Shown: piece by piece, positions 12,541 through 24,095 of the stretch | Numbering within the stretch: the first letter of the stretch is position 1 | Layout: each line of letters starts with the position of its first letter | Source: Trebouxia sp. TZW2008 | Taxonomy: Eukaryota; Chlorophyta; Trebouxiophyceae; Trebouxiales; Trebouxiaceae | DNA length: 64,000 bases | Direction of reading: 5' to 3' | Assembly: GCA_002118135.1 (NCBI GenBank) | Contig: BDIU01000167.1 | Span: 124,536 to 188,535, forward strand | Program-made: the position numbers and the translations under genes | The notes under the pieces: generated by a model | What the model was told of the DNA's origin: nothing | Database searches by the model: none | Seen by the model: only the letters and a program-made list of their open reading frames with translations

Positions 12541-12956
12541 ACGACGCGCAATTAGATTCTGGCCATGCTGGCCGTGACAAATGAGTACCGCAATGCGCTC
12601 AGCTCAGCACAGGACGGCATGGTCAGGGCCCTGTTAGTCATGCACAGCCTTACTCATGGCATTTGGTGTCGGAAGTGTGTGAATGATCATTTTCCCGGCG
12701 GTTCGGGATCCCAAAAGACATCCAACAGATGAGATCCTGATGCACATTAGCTAACATTTGCAATGCATCGGAAGTTGTCTGGGTCTGACAGAGGCGACGG
12801 AAGCCAACAGTAGCAAGGTTTTGTCACAAGATCAGATTGGGACTTCTAGGCAGTCGACATACAATAGCGTGCAGTGCAAATCGCAAAAGCACACGAACGC
12901 CGCTCTGGTGCTTTACTGCTGCACTGCAAGCGTTTGGAGGCTGATCACCTGTAAGC
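12541..12956. promoter_or_regulatory. Divergent intergenic region RRP42 / PLAC8-1
   Basis: About 416 bases separate two head-to-head start codons (RRP42 at 12540 minus, PLAC8-1 at 12957 plus). By position this must hold both promoters and 5' untranslated regions. I see no clear TATA box or repeated operator. Confidence 0.4.
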
Positions 12957-14627
12957 ATGGCAACCGGGCCTGGAGCGGCGTACCCAAACCAAGAGGGGTT
13001 GATGCAGGCAGGTTTCAGCGTCTTGTTCCCGCTGACTTCGCGTCGCAAAGTTCAATTGCGCAGCCACCTGTGCACCTGTGATCGCTTGCGTCTGACCCCG
13101 CTCGTGCGGCAGCCTTGAAGCTGCGTTGCCGGCTACATGCAATCCTGTCGCTTTTAAGTGACGTCTCTTGTGTATGCAGCCAACCCAGATGTACAATAAC
13201 ACAGGCTTCTCGACGGATCTGTGCAGCTGGTGCGCAGAACCAGGCGGTTGCGGGCTGTGCCTCTGCGCAAGCTGTTGTAGCTGTGTGCAATACGGAAGAA
13301 ATGTTGAAAAGCTTGGTGAAGGGGTACGCTCAACCTTGCCCTTGATGCATGTGCTCAGACGGCACGTGCTGCCTTGTGCACACTACCTATAGCCCATAGC
13401 GGCAGCAGTTATCTTTATTGCAACAGCACAGCTGCCAGACCACCGACTGCTCAATGACTGCGCCTGTGTCAGAAGGCTTCGTAGGCTGCCTCTATCAACA
13501 CAGCTCCCACTGTGGTGCCTAATGACATAGAATTTTCTTTCTGTTTTGATTCGAGTAGCTGATTTGATGTTGCTGCAGGCAACCTGTGGTGGCAGCTGCT
13601 GTGGCGGGGGTTGGTTCTACTGCCTCATGGCGTCACTGGGTCTGCAGTGCATTCCACAGCTCATCACCAGAGGAGAGGTCAGGAGGATGAATGGACTGCC
13701 GGTAAGCGATAGAGGGGCTCCAATGCATTTAGAACAGGAGACAAAAGTCAACGCTTCCGGCGTATCTTTGGCTGCAATGATGACATCGCCTTGTGTGTCA
13801 ATCTTGTGATTGAGTTTGAAACAGCTTATAGCACTCCACACATTGGAAATGATGTTTGCAGTGTTGCTGAATCTGCTGTCTGCATGCCAAGCAATTTTCA
13901 TCAAGTGCAAGCTCAATACGCTCAGTTTTGGTGATGTCTGCTCTCCCGCACCCTGTTGGTGCTCCACACTTCCTGACCACATTAACAGCAATATGTGTGA
14001 TGCTGCTGAGTTTGCTGTCTGCATGGCAAGCAATCTTCACTTGGATGCGGTGAGGTTTAACAATGTGTGCCCTGCTGCAGCCTGCGGGTGTTTCAGACTT
14101 CCTAACCACATGGTGCTGTGCGGCATGCGACCTGTGCCAAGTTTCACGTGAGATTGACCTGCGACGGGGTAAGCTTGACATTTCTTTCTGCATTCTGCAT
14201 CAAAGCTGTTGTTTGCAATGCACGATGACTGCTGCACCGCTATACACGATGCCGCCCTGAGCAATCTGTCTTTGCTGTATCTCTGTTGTATTTTTCATGT
14301 GCCCCATGCACTCTTTGTAGCTGTGCACATTTTGACATGATTCAAAGACAAGACGTAAGGCATGGCTAAGGCCGCTGCTTGTACTTAACTCTGGGATGAC
14401 TGATGTTCACATAATGCATGTAGCTCTTTGTTTCATGCCGTCGTGTGCAAGCGTTGTGGTCTGCAAAGGTTGCAAGCTGTACCAGTTGCACAAAAGCGCC
14501 TGCAAGTGTTGTGCTTACGCAATCTGACTTGGCTGTCTGGTTTGCAGCAGGCTCAGCTCCAAGCAGTCAGGTAGCTTATACCACTGCTCCCCAGCCCCAG
14601 ACAATGACAAGCGCACAGAAGTACTGA
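12957..14627 (+). CDS. PLAC8-family cysteine-rich protein, copy 1
   Basis: Five exons: 12957-13007, 13180-13323, 13579-13701, 14081-14168 and 14548-14627, about 161 residues. PLAC8 proteins (plant cadmium resistance / fruit-weight types, animal PLAC8) are small membrane-associated Cys-rich proteins linked to metal or calcium transport and cell-size control. Visible are the entry motif FSTDLCSWCAEPGGCG, a CCSCVQYGRN block, a Gly/Cys stretch GGSCCGGGWFYC continuing into a hydrophobic helix, and the closing FLTTWCCAACDLCQVSREI. The first intron appears to use a GC donor (CAG|gcaggt); if rejected, the protein could start at the ATG at 13189. The last acceptor could be 3 bases further on. The second copy is 1.4 kb downstream. 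The Pro/Gln-rich tail (TAPQPQTM) is shared with it. Confidence 0.85.
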
Positions 14628-14871
14628 GTAAATTCTGCAACAACATTTGTATGCAAGATGAGAGGTTTGATGAAAAGCCGTATCTCACCGAGCTGTACAG
14701 AGGCAAAGTCAAGCGTACTATGTAACATCAGGACATTACAAGAGACAAGGTGTAAGAGACCTTGGTCACAAAGGAATCACATCAGTGTGTTGATACGGTC
14801 TGGGATGGTATTAACATTTGGCAAGGATGGTGACTGGCCTCCCATGCAAGCATTACTCATTGTTTACAGGA

Positions 14872-14920
14872 CAGAGACCATTGTGTGACTTGATGCTGTC
14901 AAGTCACACAATGGTCTCTG
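14872..14920. other. Perfect 22-bp inverted repeat with 5-nt loop
   Basis: Positions 14872-14893 are the exact reverse complement of 14899-14920, separated by tgctg. The flanking bases do not pair, so the stem is exactly 22 bp. It lies in the gap between the PLAC8 copies and in no exon. It could be a small-RNA foldback, a terminator-like or cruciform structure, or the scar of a small palindromic insertion. Confidence 0.7.
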
Positions 14921-15960
14921 CTTATATAGCACTCTTGCAAGCACTAAAGCTAGCACTGTTGCAGTTATGCACTCCAAGGACTCCTGTTGTACAAAGTACA
15001 GATCATTGCTTACACTACATCACTGTCCTTCTTACCGCTTGCAAAGGACAATGCTGCAGCTGAATGGACTTCATTGCCGAATATGGTTGGTGTTATTTTG
15101 TATGAAGGCTGTAATCTACAGACATCCTGGTCTCAATTTGAGATGCAACACATGCATTGAATTTGATGGTTTGCAGTCTGCATGATGCAACTTGCATTGC
15201 GGCAGTTGCCTCTCTGGATCCTCATGCCTGCGCACAACTTTGCCAAGACTCACGAGAAAGTTGCTGAGCTTGCGTACAATGCTGCAATTCACCAACCATC
15301 AAGCTATCTGCATTCATCGTCTGCGAACGGTATGCATTGCGCAATTGCTCTTCATTGCAAACCCAACAGTAAATGCTTGTTGAGGCAAATGTTGGCGTAA
15401 GTGCATTTTTGCTAAACTTGGACAGTGCATTGACCGCTGAGCTGCATTCCCATGATGGTATAAGCTGCTGCTGACTTTTCACAACGTTGACACTGAGACC
15501 CATTTGACCAAAATGCCAATGCTTAACTTATTCGTCTTCGTTCATGGTAGTCAGTGATGGTGAGTGGACAGATTACGCGTAATCTCCGCGGCTCACACAT
15601 CTATGGAGCTGTAGCTGCACAGGATCTTCAACATTCAGCTTGTGAAAAGTGGAATAGTTATAGTCCAGCTGGACACACATTGTCAGAGGTCTGCTGCACA
15701 ATGGCAATGCATGTCTGCACGAAAACCTTCACCAATCAGAGCCACGGCAGCTGCATAAAAGTGCTGGCTGCTGATCACTGTCATGCATTTCGCAGGCATT
15801 ATCTAAGCTCGCAGTTTAGATTGACATTTCTCTCAGATTTTGATGCGCTTTCATGGCGCCAATCTGGCTCAAAAGACGACCAGTTGAGAATGCCACGGGC
15901 CTCACATAGGCAAGCAAAGCTTCCCTGTGCCAGCTGCAAGTCACAGAGGGGCTGAAGTAA

Positions 15961-15992
15961 GGTATAGCGTCAGCTTGGCTGCTGACGCTACC
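15961..15992 (+). promoter_or_regulatory. Hairpin just upstream of PLAC8-2 start codon
   Basis: A 9-bp perfect stem (agcgtcagc / gctgacgct) with a six-base loop, extended by ggt/acc across a 2-base bulge. It ends 18 bases before the ATG at 16011 and so probably lies in the 5' untranslated region, where it could modulate translation. This role is inference. Confidence 0.4.
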
Positions 15993-16010
15993 GTGACTGG
16001 GCTGCCAAGC

Positions 16011-17572
16011 ATGGATCCTAGACAACAGCAGATGTACCCCAATCAGCAAGGCCTGGTGCAGGTGATGCTTGTGTCCGCATGGAAGCACGTACCAGGACAC
16101 CTCTGATCTAGCCTTTCTTTCCTGGAAACACGCTTTGATCTTGCTGCAGAATACGCAAGCTTACAACACGGCATCTAACGGTCAATTCTCGACGGACCTG
16201 TGCAGCTGGTGCGCAGAGCCTGGCGGTTGCGGCTTGTGTGAGTGTCCGCGCAATGTGTTCCGAACACGTCACCGGTCTCACTCTGACATTTGCCCCAGCA
16301 ACTCTGCTGTTTGTATAGTGATCAGGCCAACCTTCAGATCATTCAAGATTTGAAACAGCTTATCATTCCAGCACATTTTTGCAGGTTTCTGCAGTGCCTG
16401 CTGCTGCTGCATCCAGTACGGACGCAATGTGGAAAAGCTTGGACCTCAGGTTGGGTCCAAAAGATTCCTGTTGCTCTTGTCTTTTGCTTTTCAAGTGTAT
16501 GTCACCTACTAGATTTGTCGCATGACTTCTTGTCTTCCAGCACATCCTGCACTGGTGTCATTTCATCGCCAGATTGCCAGTGTGGCTGTCATGTGTCAAT
16601 GATCTGTTGGCAGCATTTACTTCACATGACAGATCTAATATCACCAGCATGTTTGCATTGCTGCAGGCCACTTGTGGCGGCAACTGCTGTGGTGGAGGTT
16701 GGTTGTTCTGCCTCATGGCATCACTGGGTCTTCAGTGCATTCCCCAGCTCATCACAAGGGGTGAGGTCAGGAGGGCATATGGAATGCCGGTAGGGTATTA
16801 TTTCTTCACACCGACTGCTTTAATAATCAAGAAGACTGCTCTTATATTGACGCATCCTTAGTCAGGGATAGCACTGCAGTCAAGTGGCAGGTTTTCGATT
16901 GCCTCTGGTTCACATTCAAAATGTCCTTATTTTGAGCGCGTTTGTATGGAGAAATTGTATGCCTGTTTGCATGCAGCACAAATGGTTCACTGCTGAGAGG
17001 TTTGACCAGTCACTCACGGTTTACCTGAAGATTCAACAAGCTTGCTTTTGAGGGAGATGCATGGTCCGCATGATGTCTTTTGTGTTACCACAAAACGTGC
17101 TGAGTGAAGAGCTTGATCGTGTGTGCAGCCTTCTGGGTTCTCTGACTTCATGACAGCATGGTGCTGTGGATCATGTGACCTGTGCCAGGTGTCCAGGGAA
17201 CTTGACATCAGGCGTGGTAAGCTGCAACAGCTGTTGTCTCGTATATTGTTTTATTCAGCATTTGTGAAAATCACGGCTTAGCAACACTTTTTTGTCAATT
17301 AATGCTTGCAACAACTGCCCAATTGGAAACGCAGAGGCTTGACCTACCACAAGCAAATCATGACTTGCCATTTACTTGCTAGCTTTGTATACAGACCACT
17401 GTGTGCCATCGTTTTGTGCTGTGTTGTGATGCATGTCTGTAATGCGTTGAATGTGTTTATTTCAAACAGTCAGCATGAGATGTGCACTGTAGGAACCCCA
17501 GGAGCAAATTTTGGAACCAACTACCCCACTGCTGCTCCCCAAACTCAGACCATGAACACACAGCAGTACTGA
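16011..17572 (+). CDS. PLAC8-family cysteine-rich protein, copy 2
   Basis: Six exons, all in phase: 16011-16061, 16150-16237, 16385-16449, 16667-16789, 17129-17216 and 17493-17572, giving 164 residues. It is a clear tandem paralogue of the gene at 12957. It shares FSTDLCSWCAEPGGCGLC, the CIQYGRNVEKLG block, the exon ATCGGNCCGGGWLFCLMAS, the exon with DFMTAWCCGSCDLCQVSRE, and the tail TAAPQTQTMNTQQY. The N-terminal exon is Gln/Pro-rich (MDPRQQQMYPNQ). It has one intron (16238-16384) that copy 1 lacks, splitting the PLAC8 entry motif from the next Cys block. Membrane association and a role in metal handling or size control follow from the family, not from this sequence. Confidence 0.88.
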
Positions 17573-18059
17573 AGACAGTTTCTCCTCTGCTGTGAAGTGA
17601 TTTTGCCATATCTCAAGAGTCTAAATACTGGAGCTGCTAGTCCATCGCATGCAACTTGCAAGCGAATGCACAATTGTGCAAAAGCATTTGTGACTTGAGA
17701 TGCCTGATGCAAAACATGGCTTCCACAATCCAATCAAATGTGTTGTTTGAGCTTGCATCCATTTGACAGCAGCGTTTTTGGCTGAACGTTACAAAGCACC
17801 ACTTGTGTGTCACAACATTGCTGCTGTACGAATCCCTCAATCGTTTTGCAGTGTGGCAGTAAATGTGCTGTGAGCATGACACTCCCGAGCAAACGGTGCA
17901 GGACCTTGTCAGGCATGCCCTGCAAACAGCCAGTGGCTCTCTGTATAGGATTGCATTTACATGCAGCATGGACCACGAGAGAGAGAGGATTTTACAAGTT
18001 TTGGCCAGCCTGATTAGGCTGATCTTGTGCTGAAGTAACTGCCACTTCAGCATCAACCC
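17573..18059. other. Intergenic, nothing recognised
   Basis: The region between PLAC8 copy 2 and the 3' end of the LINE remnant. It is AT-richer than the exons. I see no gene. Confidence 0.4.
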
Positions 18060-20655
18060 TCAAACTTGAAGTCGCTTCAGGCAAGCTAGAACAAAGTCAA
18101 GGACAGCCCAAGTGTCTGGCTGCGCAAAAAAGGTGCGCATGTCTGTGATGTCAGCAGCAAAAAGCTGCGCATACTTGACTCTGAAAGGCTGCATAGCAGC
18201 ACACTCAAAAACCACATGCAATTCATCACCCAAGCTCTGCACACCACAAAGGGGGCAGTATCTGTCTGGCCTAGACACACCACGACGCCGGCCCTCAGTA
18301 ACAGGCAAACTAGCAGCCCCTAACTTGAAGGCCAAAAGTTTCTGCATACGACTTGCAGCTGTGGGAAAGTGACAACACCTAAACTTGGTGTCACCAGGCC
18401 AAAACCAGTTGGTGTATGTACACTGCGCAACCCCCAATGATGGAGCTGATCAAGGGTCAAGGAAAACAGGAGGTGGCAACTTGAGTGACAGCTCCAAAGT
18501 GGAGACAACACTGTCAACATCAATAGTAGGCAACACACTGTAGCAGGAGGGCATGGCATGGCCCAAATGTCTGAGAGCAGCACCCAATGACCTACAGAAA
18601 TTGGGTACTTTGAAACGCACCGCGTCTTGTAGATTGTCCAACAACATCGTTTGATGAAAGCTGCCATGTGGTGCAAGAGCAAGCTTATTCCAAAAGCGCA
18701 AGGTGTGGCGCAGCCAGTAAACCCTCAAAGTCTGCAGGCCTAATTCCCAAGCGAAGCTGGGCACATAACGCGGTAGCCCACACACCCTACGCAAGTAAAA
18801 CTCATAAAGGCGTTGCAGATCTGCACGGGCAGCGTTTGCAGCAGCAACTTGAGTGCTGTGCATGCCCCACACTTCACACCCATAATGCACTGTAGGAACC
18901 AAAATAGTCTGCAAAAGGCGTAACTTGATGTTGATAGTGTTACCACAGCCAAACTGAGCATGTTTCATCTGCTCTACAGCCCAAGCACTGGCCATCTTGG
19001 CTTTAAGAGGCGTGATTAAGCACTGAACCAAGCCACTTTTGTGAAATTGCAGGCCCAGATACCTAAAAGAAGATACACGCTGAACTGGTTGGCCATTGCA
19101 GAGAAATGAAGGCAGTGAAGGGTCATTAAATCATAACTTTGGGTTTTTCAGGACTGATTGTCATCTGAACCGTAGCACAATAGGACTGCATAGAAGCAAG
19201 TAAAGCCTGTACATGCCAAGGCGTGCAAGCCAAAAGACAAACATCATCTGCATATTTGAAATCTGTGACGCGCCAAGCTTGTACGCGCACACCAGCGTCA
19301 GGAACATTGTCCTGAAGGTGTCTGAAGGTGTTGGTGTAGCCCATCTATGAACAGACCAAAGAGTGTAGCGCTGAGAGGACAGCCTTGTTTGAGGCCAACA
19401 GAAGGGCGCTGACTGTCACCATATGCCCCAGCCACGCGCACTGCCATAAAGCACCCAGCATACAATGACTTGATTGCCGACAACATGTTGCCAAATATGC
19501 CAAGGCGCTCCAACACGCGCCACACCAAGTGCCATTGAACTTTATCATAGGCGGCCTTCAGATCCACAAAACAGAGGTACAGAGGTAAGCCAGCATGTCT
19601 TTGCTTGTCCATAATATGTTGTAGAGCAAAGGCCTGATGGGTTGTGCCCAACTCTGGTCTGAAGGCAGACTGAGTGGGGGATCGGAAGCCACAACCCTCT
19701 GTGTGTTTGACCAGGCGTCAGTTGACAATGTAAGTGTATAGCCGATATAATGGCTCCCCTACAGCAATGGGTCTGTAGTTGGCTGTGTCTGTGGTATCGC
19801 CCCTTTTATGAATAGGCGTCACAAGGGAAGTGCGCCAAGCCTCCGGAATGCAGCCTGTTGTGAAGGCTGTGTTGAGCACTGCTGCCAAGGTTGGCGCCAG
19901 TAAGTGTGCTGGCATTCGTGTGTTCTCTGACACAGGGTGCTTGCCATAGCGTAGCAGCTCAGACGTGTAGCCCAACAGTGCCCCAGCTTTGCCATTGTTG
20001 AGGCGACGCAAGCCAGCCTCAATTTCTTCTGTGCTGAATGTTAGATTCAACTCCACTGCAGCTGGAGTGTCTGCTGATAGATGTGGCTGTGGGACATCAT
20101 GTGCCTGTTGGGCTGCTGGCGCTATAAGATCTGCCAAATATGCATCCCAGGCTGCAGGGTGCCGCAGCTGTTCTGGAAGAAGGGAAGTTGGAAGGCGTGC
20201 TTGTTGCCAGAATTTGCAAGGGTCTGTCTTGAGCAACTGACAAAATTGCTGCAGTTGCTGTTGATCATACTGACGCCGTTTGCTCCTGAGCAGAGCCTGA
20301 TATTGGCGCTGCAGTGCTCGAAGCTGTGGTGTGTGGGGAACAAGCCTGCTGGCAGTCCGCAGCTGCTGCCGTAGCTGCCTACAGTCATCAGTGTACCAAG
20401 GAAACCTGGATAAGCCTGGCTGATATGCTGAAGTAGCCCCTGACTGTCGCATCTCAGCCTATTGGGCTGCCCTGCTGATATCAGCCTGTTGTAGCTGCTG
20501 TGACGCCGCCAGAGCAGCCGATTGCTGAAGAAGTCCTGAACAAAACTCGCTTTCCAAGGCATCAGCTGGCTCACACGCGAGTACTCGCCGGGTCCAATGC
20601 TGACGCATTGCTGAGTAGACCGCATCAAGCGTTTCAACAACGCTCGGCGTTCAGA
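18060..20655 (-). mobile_element. Decayed non-LTR retrotransposon (LINE), 5'-truncated
   Basis: Reading down the minus strand, pieces of one ORF2-type protein lie in shifting frames: 20650-20452 (a TAG separates it from the next piece), 20452-19718 with a pre-RT helical region and the motif NYRPIAVGEPLYRLYT, 19651-19298 with reverse transcriptase blocks (FVDLKAAYDKVQW, GLKQGCPLSATLFGLFIDGL), 19344-19126 with the catalytic core FKYADDVCLL, 19031-18450 with the thumb region, and 18437-18060 with a Cys/His motif (CPLCGVQSLGDELHVVFEC) typical of LINE C-termini. At least four frameshifts or stops make it inactive. No endonuclease domain is visible, so the copy is 5'-truncated, as usual for LINEs. 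Its 5' edge lies about 40 bases from the SEC14-like start codon on the opposite strand. Confidence 0.9.
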
Positions 20656-20693
20656 CATCGCTGCGCATGTTATAGCTGCATGCCGGTCTCAGA

Positions 20694-22891
20694 ATGCCTG
20701 CAGTCTCAAAAATCAAGCTTGTTATTGGAGCTGCGGCTTCGGCAGGTCTTGTAGCGACTGCGGCGGCATTATACACTTCTGGATCAGCGTCAGCACCTAC
20801 TGGAGATCGTCCCGCGGAGCAGCAGGCCGCGCTGCCTGCAGGTCTACTTGCCCCTGTGAAATTCAAGGTACACAAGGAGACACCTGCTTGCCGCAAAAGT
20901 CATGCTCATCACGGTCATAAACTTTTTTGCTGTGCTGCAGCTACCTTCAAGGCAGTCAGATGGCAGCTTCCCCCCTAGCTTGTATGGCTGGGCTGCTGAT
21001 GTTCACTCCAGAATGTCAGGCGCCCTTGAGGACGTGGGAGGTACGACAGTGTGATCATCTTGCGTGCAGTCATACTAGGCAGTGCAGATGTCAGATGCCT
21101 TGTGTGTGCAGACGAGGCACAGTCTAACAGTCAGTCACAGAAAAGTTCTGCAGCATCCACTCCCTGCACCAGCGGACGCAAGTCTGCTCACCAAGTAGCA
21201 GCTGAGCACCAGCAGGAAGTTAAAGTGATACAAGATCTGCTGAAGCAGAAAGGGCTTCACACTTTGCCACAAAGGCTCAATTGTAGCGATGCTGAGCTCA
21301 TAAGGTGCTGAACTGCAGCGAGCATCAAGCAGCGTTCCTTTTGCATTGTGTCACTCCCAACATGCATAACATGGAGTTCAGGCATGACATCACTAATGGC
21401 ATTGATGCTCTGCAGATATGCAATTGCTGCCGGGGCCTTCAGGGCAGATTCCGAGCAAGAAAGGTGAGTGCCATTGCTTCTTTGAATTGCACCCACAATC
21501 AGGAACGTGGACATCAAATTGTGGGCATAGTTGTGACCGATGGCAAACTCTACAACATGCAGGTCATGCTGTGATTGTTGTTGTGTCTGTCGCACTGGAA
21601 AGATGGGTATTGAATGATTGAATGCTGACGACAGGTCAAGGGCATTACAAAGAGCAGCAGCATCAATAGAAGCCACAGCCAGCTGGCTCAAAAGTCATCA
21701 CTTCCTGTCCAGAGAAGACATGCAACCATACAAGAATCTGGTGAGCATCCATAGCATATGCTCCCTCCGCCTGTCTCCTATTTACACCCTGGTCATCATC
21801 AGCTCAAGTCACAACAATATGCTGTGCCTGTGGCATTATTACAATGCGATTGCTGTTCAGGTTTGGTGGGAAGACCTAGATGCTCAGAATAGACCCATAC
21901 TCATGGTGCGGCTTGGCCGTGGTCTCAATGAATGCAAAAGCAAAGCTGAAGCTGATGTGGTGGCTGAGGTCATTGTGAGCCAGGTGCGGGCATCTGCACA
22001 ATCTGGCAACATCATCATCGTAACAACAGTTTTGAGAGTACATACATGCTGGCTGTGTGCCGCACAAGCCCTGTCTCGCTAGCCTTGCCTGTTTTGGCAA
22101 AATGCAGCTGCTGCTGTCCTTCTTGTAATATGTCACAAAGGCAACAGAGGGGTACGCTGTGCAGATCAACTATGGCGTGGTAAACTTCATGAACGATGAG
22201 CAAGGGCCAGAAAAGCTTGTTGTCATTCTGGACTGCCGAGGAGCGACTGCCCTACAGGTGCATAAGTTATTACACTGGGGCATCATGTCATACATTCTCT
22301 GCCTGATTCGCTCGTCACACAGTGTTGCTGCAAGTTGAAATGCCAGCACATTCGAGCTCATGTCTGATCTGCATCTGCTTGTCCATGCTAGCACATGCAA
22401 ATGCACCCACATCAAATACAGCAACACTGTTTTACATATGTTTTGGACAGCTGTGTTGCCTTTGTGTGCCATGCATTACTGAACATGTAGCTGCTGATCA
22501 TGTTCATACATTTCTGTGTATTGACACGCAAGGATGTGTCATCAGTATGAAACGCTGATGCGCCTCTCACTCGCAATCCGCCTACTCACCACAACCGACT
22601 ACAAGGAACGTAAACAAGCAAAGCAGATGTGACAATCACTGGCAGTATGCATGCTGCCTGCAGGCTAGCAAGCTGGTACGACTGATGAAGAGTGTAGCAG
22701 TCACTCTGAATCAGCATTTCCCCTCCAGGCTTCATCAGCTATTTTTTGTGGAACCGCCAGCAGTCATGAAATGGCCCATTCAGGCAGCCAAGCCCTTACT
22801 ACATGCTGACACAGGCAACAAAATAAAAGTCTGCCCCTTGACAGACCCCGAGCTCCCTGTAAATTTGAACAACATACCAAACGCATGGTGA
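20694..22891 (+). CDS. SEC14-like CRAL-TRIO lipid-transfer protein, membrane-anchored
   Basis: A complete 8-exon gene encoding 359 residues: 20694-20867, 20941-21040, 21112-21304, 21416-21463, 21635-21740, 21861-21983, 22150-22257 and 22664-22891, all in phase. SEC14 proteins move phosphatidylinositol and other lipids between membranes. The N-terminus carries a hydrophobic segment (LVIGAAASAGLVATAAALYT), an anchor or targeting signal, then a polar linker. The CRAL-TRIO-N helix region (ATASWLKSHHFLSREDM) follows. The lipid-binding domain shows PILMVRLGRGLNE, YAVQINYGVVNFMNDE, KLVVILDCRGAT, a conserved helix LVRLMKSVAVTLNQHFPSRL and FFVEPPAVMKWPIQAAKPLL. The acceptor of exon 7 is a GAG, chosen for frame. 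The gene is compact, with no exon-copy arrays. A LINE remnant ends about 40 bases before the ATG. Confidence 0.93.
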
Positions 22892-24095
22892 CGCAAGTAA
22901 GGAGGAAACAGAAGTTCATGCTGTTAGGTGTCATAACTGGAGCCTCTGTCTATAGCGCAGAGAGCGCCCTGGGTTTAGATGTGTATTTTAGTCAGAGCCA
23001 TTTCGATGGCTGAGAAGAAAAGTTTCAATGCTACATTATTGACGCATGCCCTCCTTGGATCCTGCTTTAGCAATTTGCCCTTGTCTGCTGCACATTGTGA
23101 TTTGTGATTACAACTTGCAGTTGTAGACTGGCAGCCTGCTGTGTTCTGTCAAGGCTCCGATCGCAACTGCCTTGTTTTAAGGTGGTATAGCAGGTATTTT
23201 AAAGTACTTTGGCTGCCCAGCTTTCAGCACAGTAATAGTCTGTACAGGATAGTGTTTTAGTCAGTCAATAGTATGATGCACTGGACACGACTTATTCAAT
23301 GCCTTCAGGCAAAATGCATGCTGTGTTAAGCTTGCACCTTCAGTGAGCTATCGCTCTCCCTTCAGTGAGCCCTCCCTGCGTTATGCGCCAGAAGATTTCA
23401 GCTTGCTGACATGTCCAATGCTTGTTGCCCTGCATTGGACAGAGATTCAGCAATGGTATATACCGAAAAGGCTGAGGTTTTGGCCTGCTGCAGACCAGCG
23501 GATGCAAGTGCATATCTGATATTTGAATGTTCGGTGTGTGCAAACGGCTACTGCTTTTAGATGACCAAGCAAGGGAGTGACTTTTCGGTTTGGCTTTACA
23601 TGTGGTACGCGTGTGGTAAGGTCAAAATTCAATTGCTGCAGTATGAACTCGGAGCATTGCAACTTGATCTTCACATATACAGGGTGTTCACAGCTTCACA
23701 GCCACAATGTACACAATCAACTAAAGGGGAATGAGGAACAGAGCAGACAAACTGGGAGCATTGGCTCTGAAAACAGCCAGACAGAAGCAAAGCAAGCTAC
23801 ATTGGGTTAAGTCACCAAATGAGCGAGTTGGGCGTCATTGCATGTCTTTTGACCAGACTACTGGGTTCAAGTGGGAATCACAAACATGGCCAGGAACCAC
23901 TTTTGGCAGCCACCTGCAATCACACTGCACTGCTCACTCAGGCAGCAATAGTCGATTGTTTATAATGCTGCGTGCCATGATGATGTTTAGAAAGCAAGCT
24001 GTACATGTAGCGATCTTGCTGGTCATTGGTGCAGCCAGCAAACAGTGAAAGCGGTGCAAGGGTCATACGTTGTCTGCCATGCCAGGCAGATGCTT
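22892..24095. other. Convergent intergenic region
   Basis: Lies between the 3' ends of the SEC14-like and dioxygenase genes. The first few hundred bases should be the 3' untranslated region of the SEC14 gene. I see no other gene, tRNA or repeat array. Confidence 0.5.

Larger units (their letters stand above)
14628..16010. other. Intergenic between PLAC8 copies
   Basis: No convincing coding sequence. It carries two hairpins, at 14872-14920 and 15961-15992, listed separately, and must contain the promoter of PLAC8 copy 2. Confidence 0.5.
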
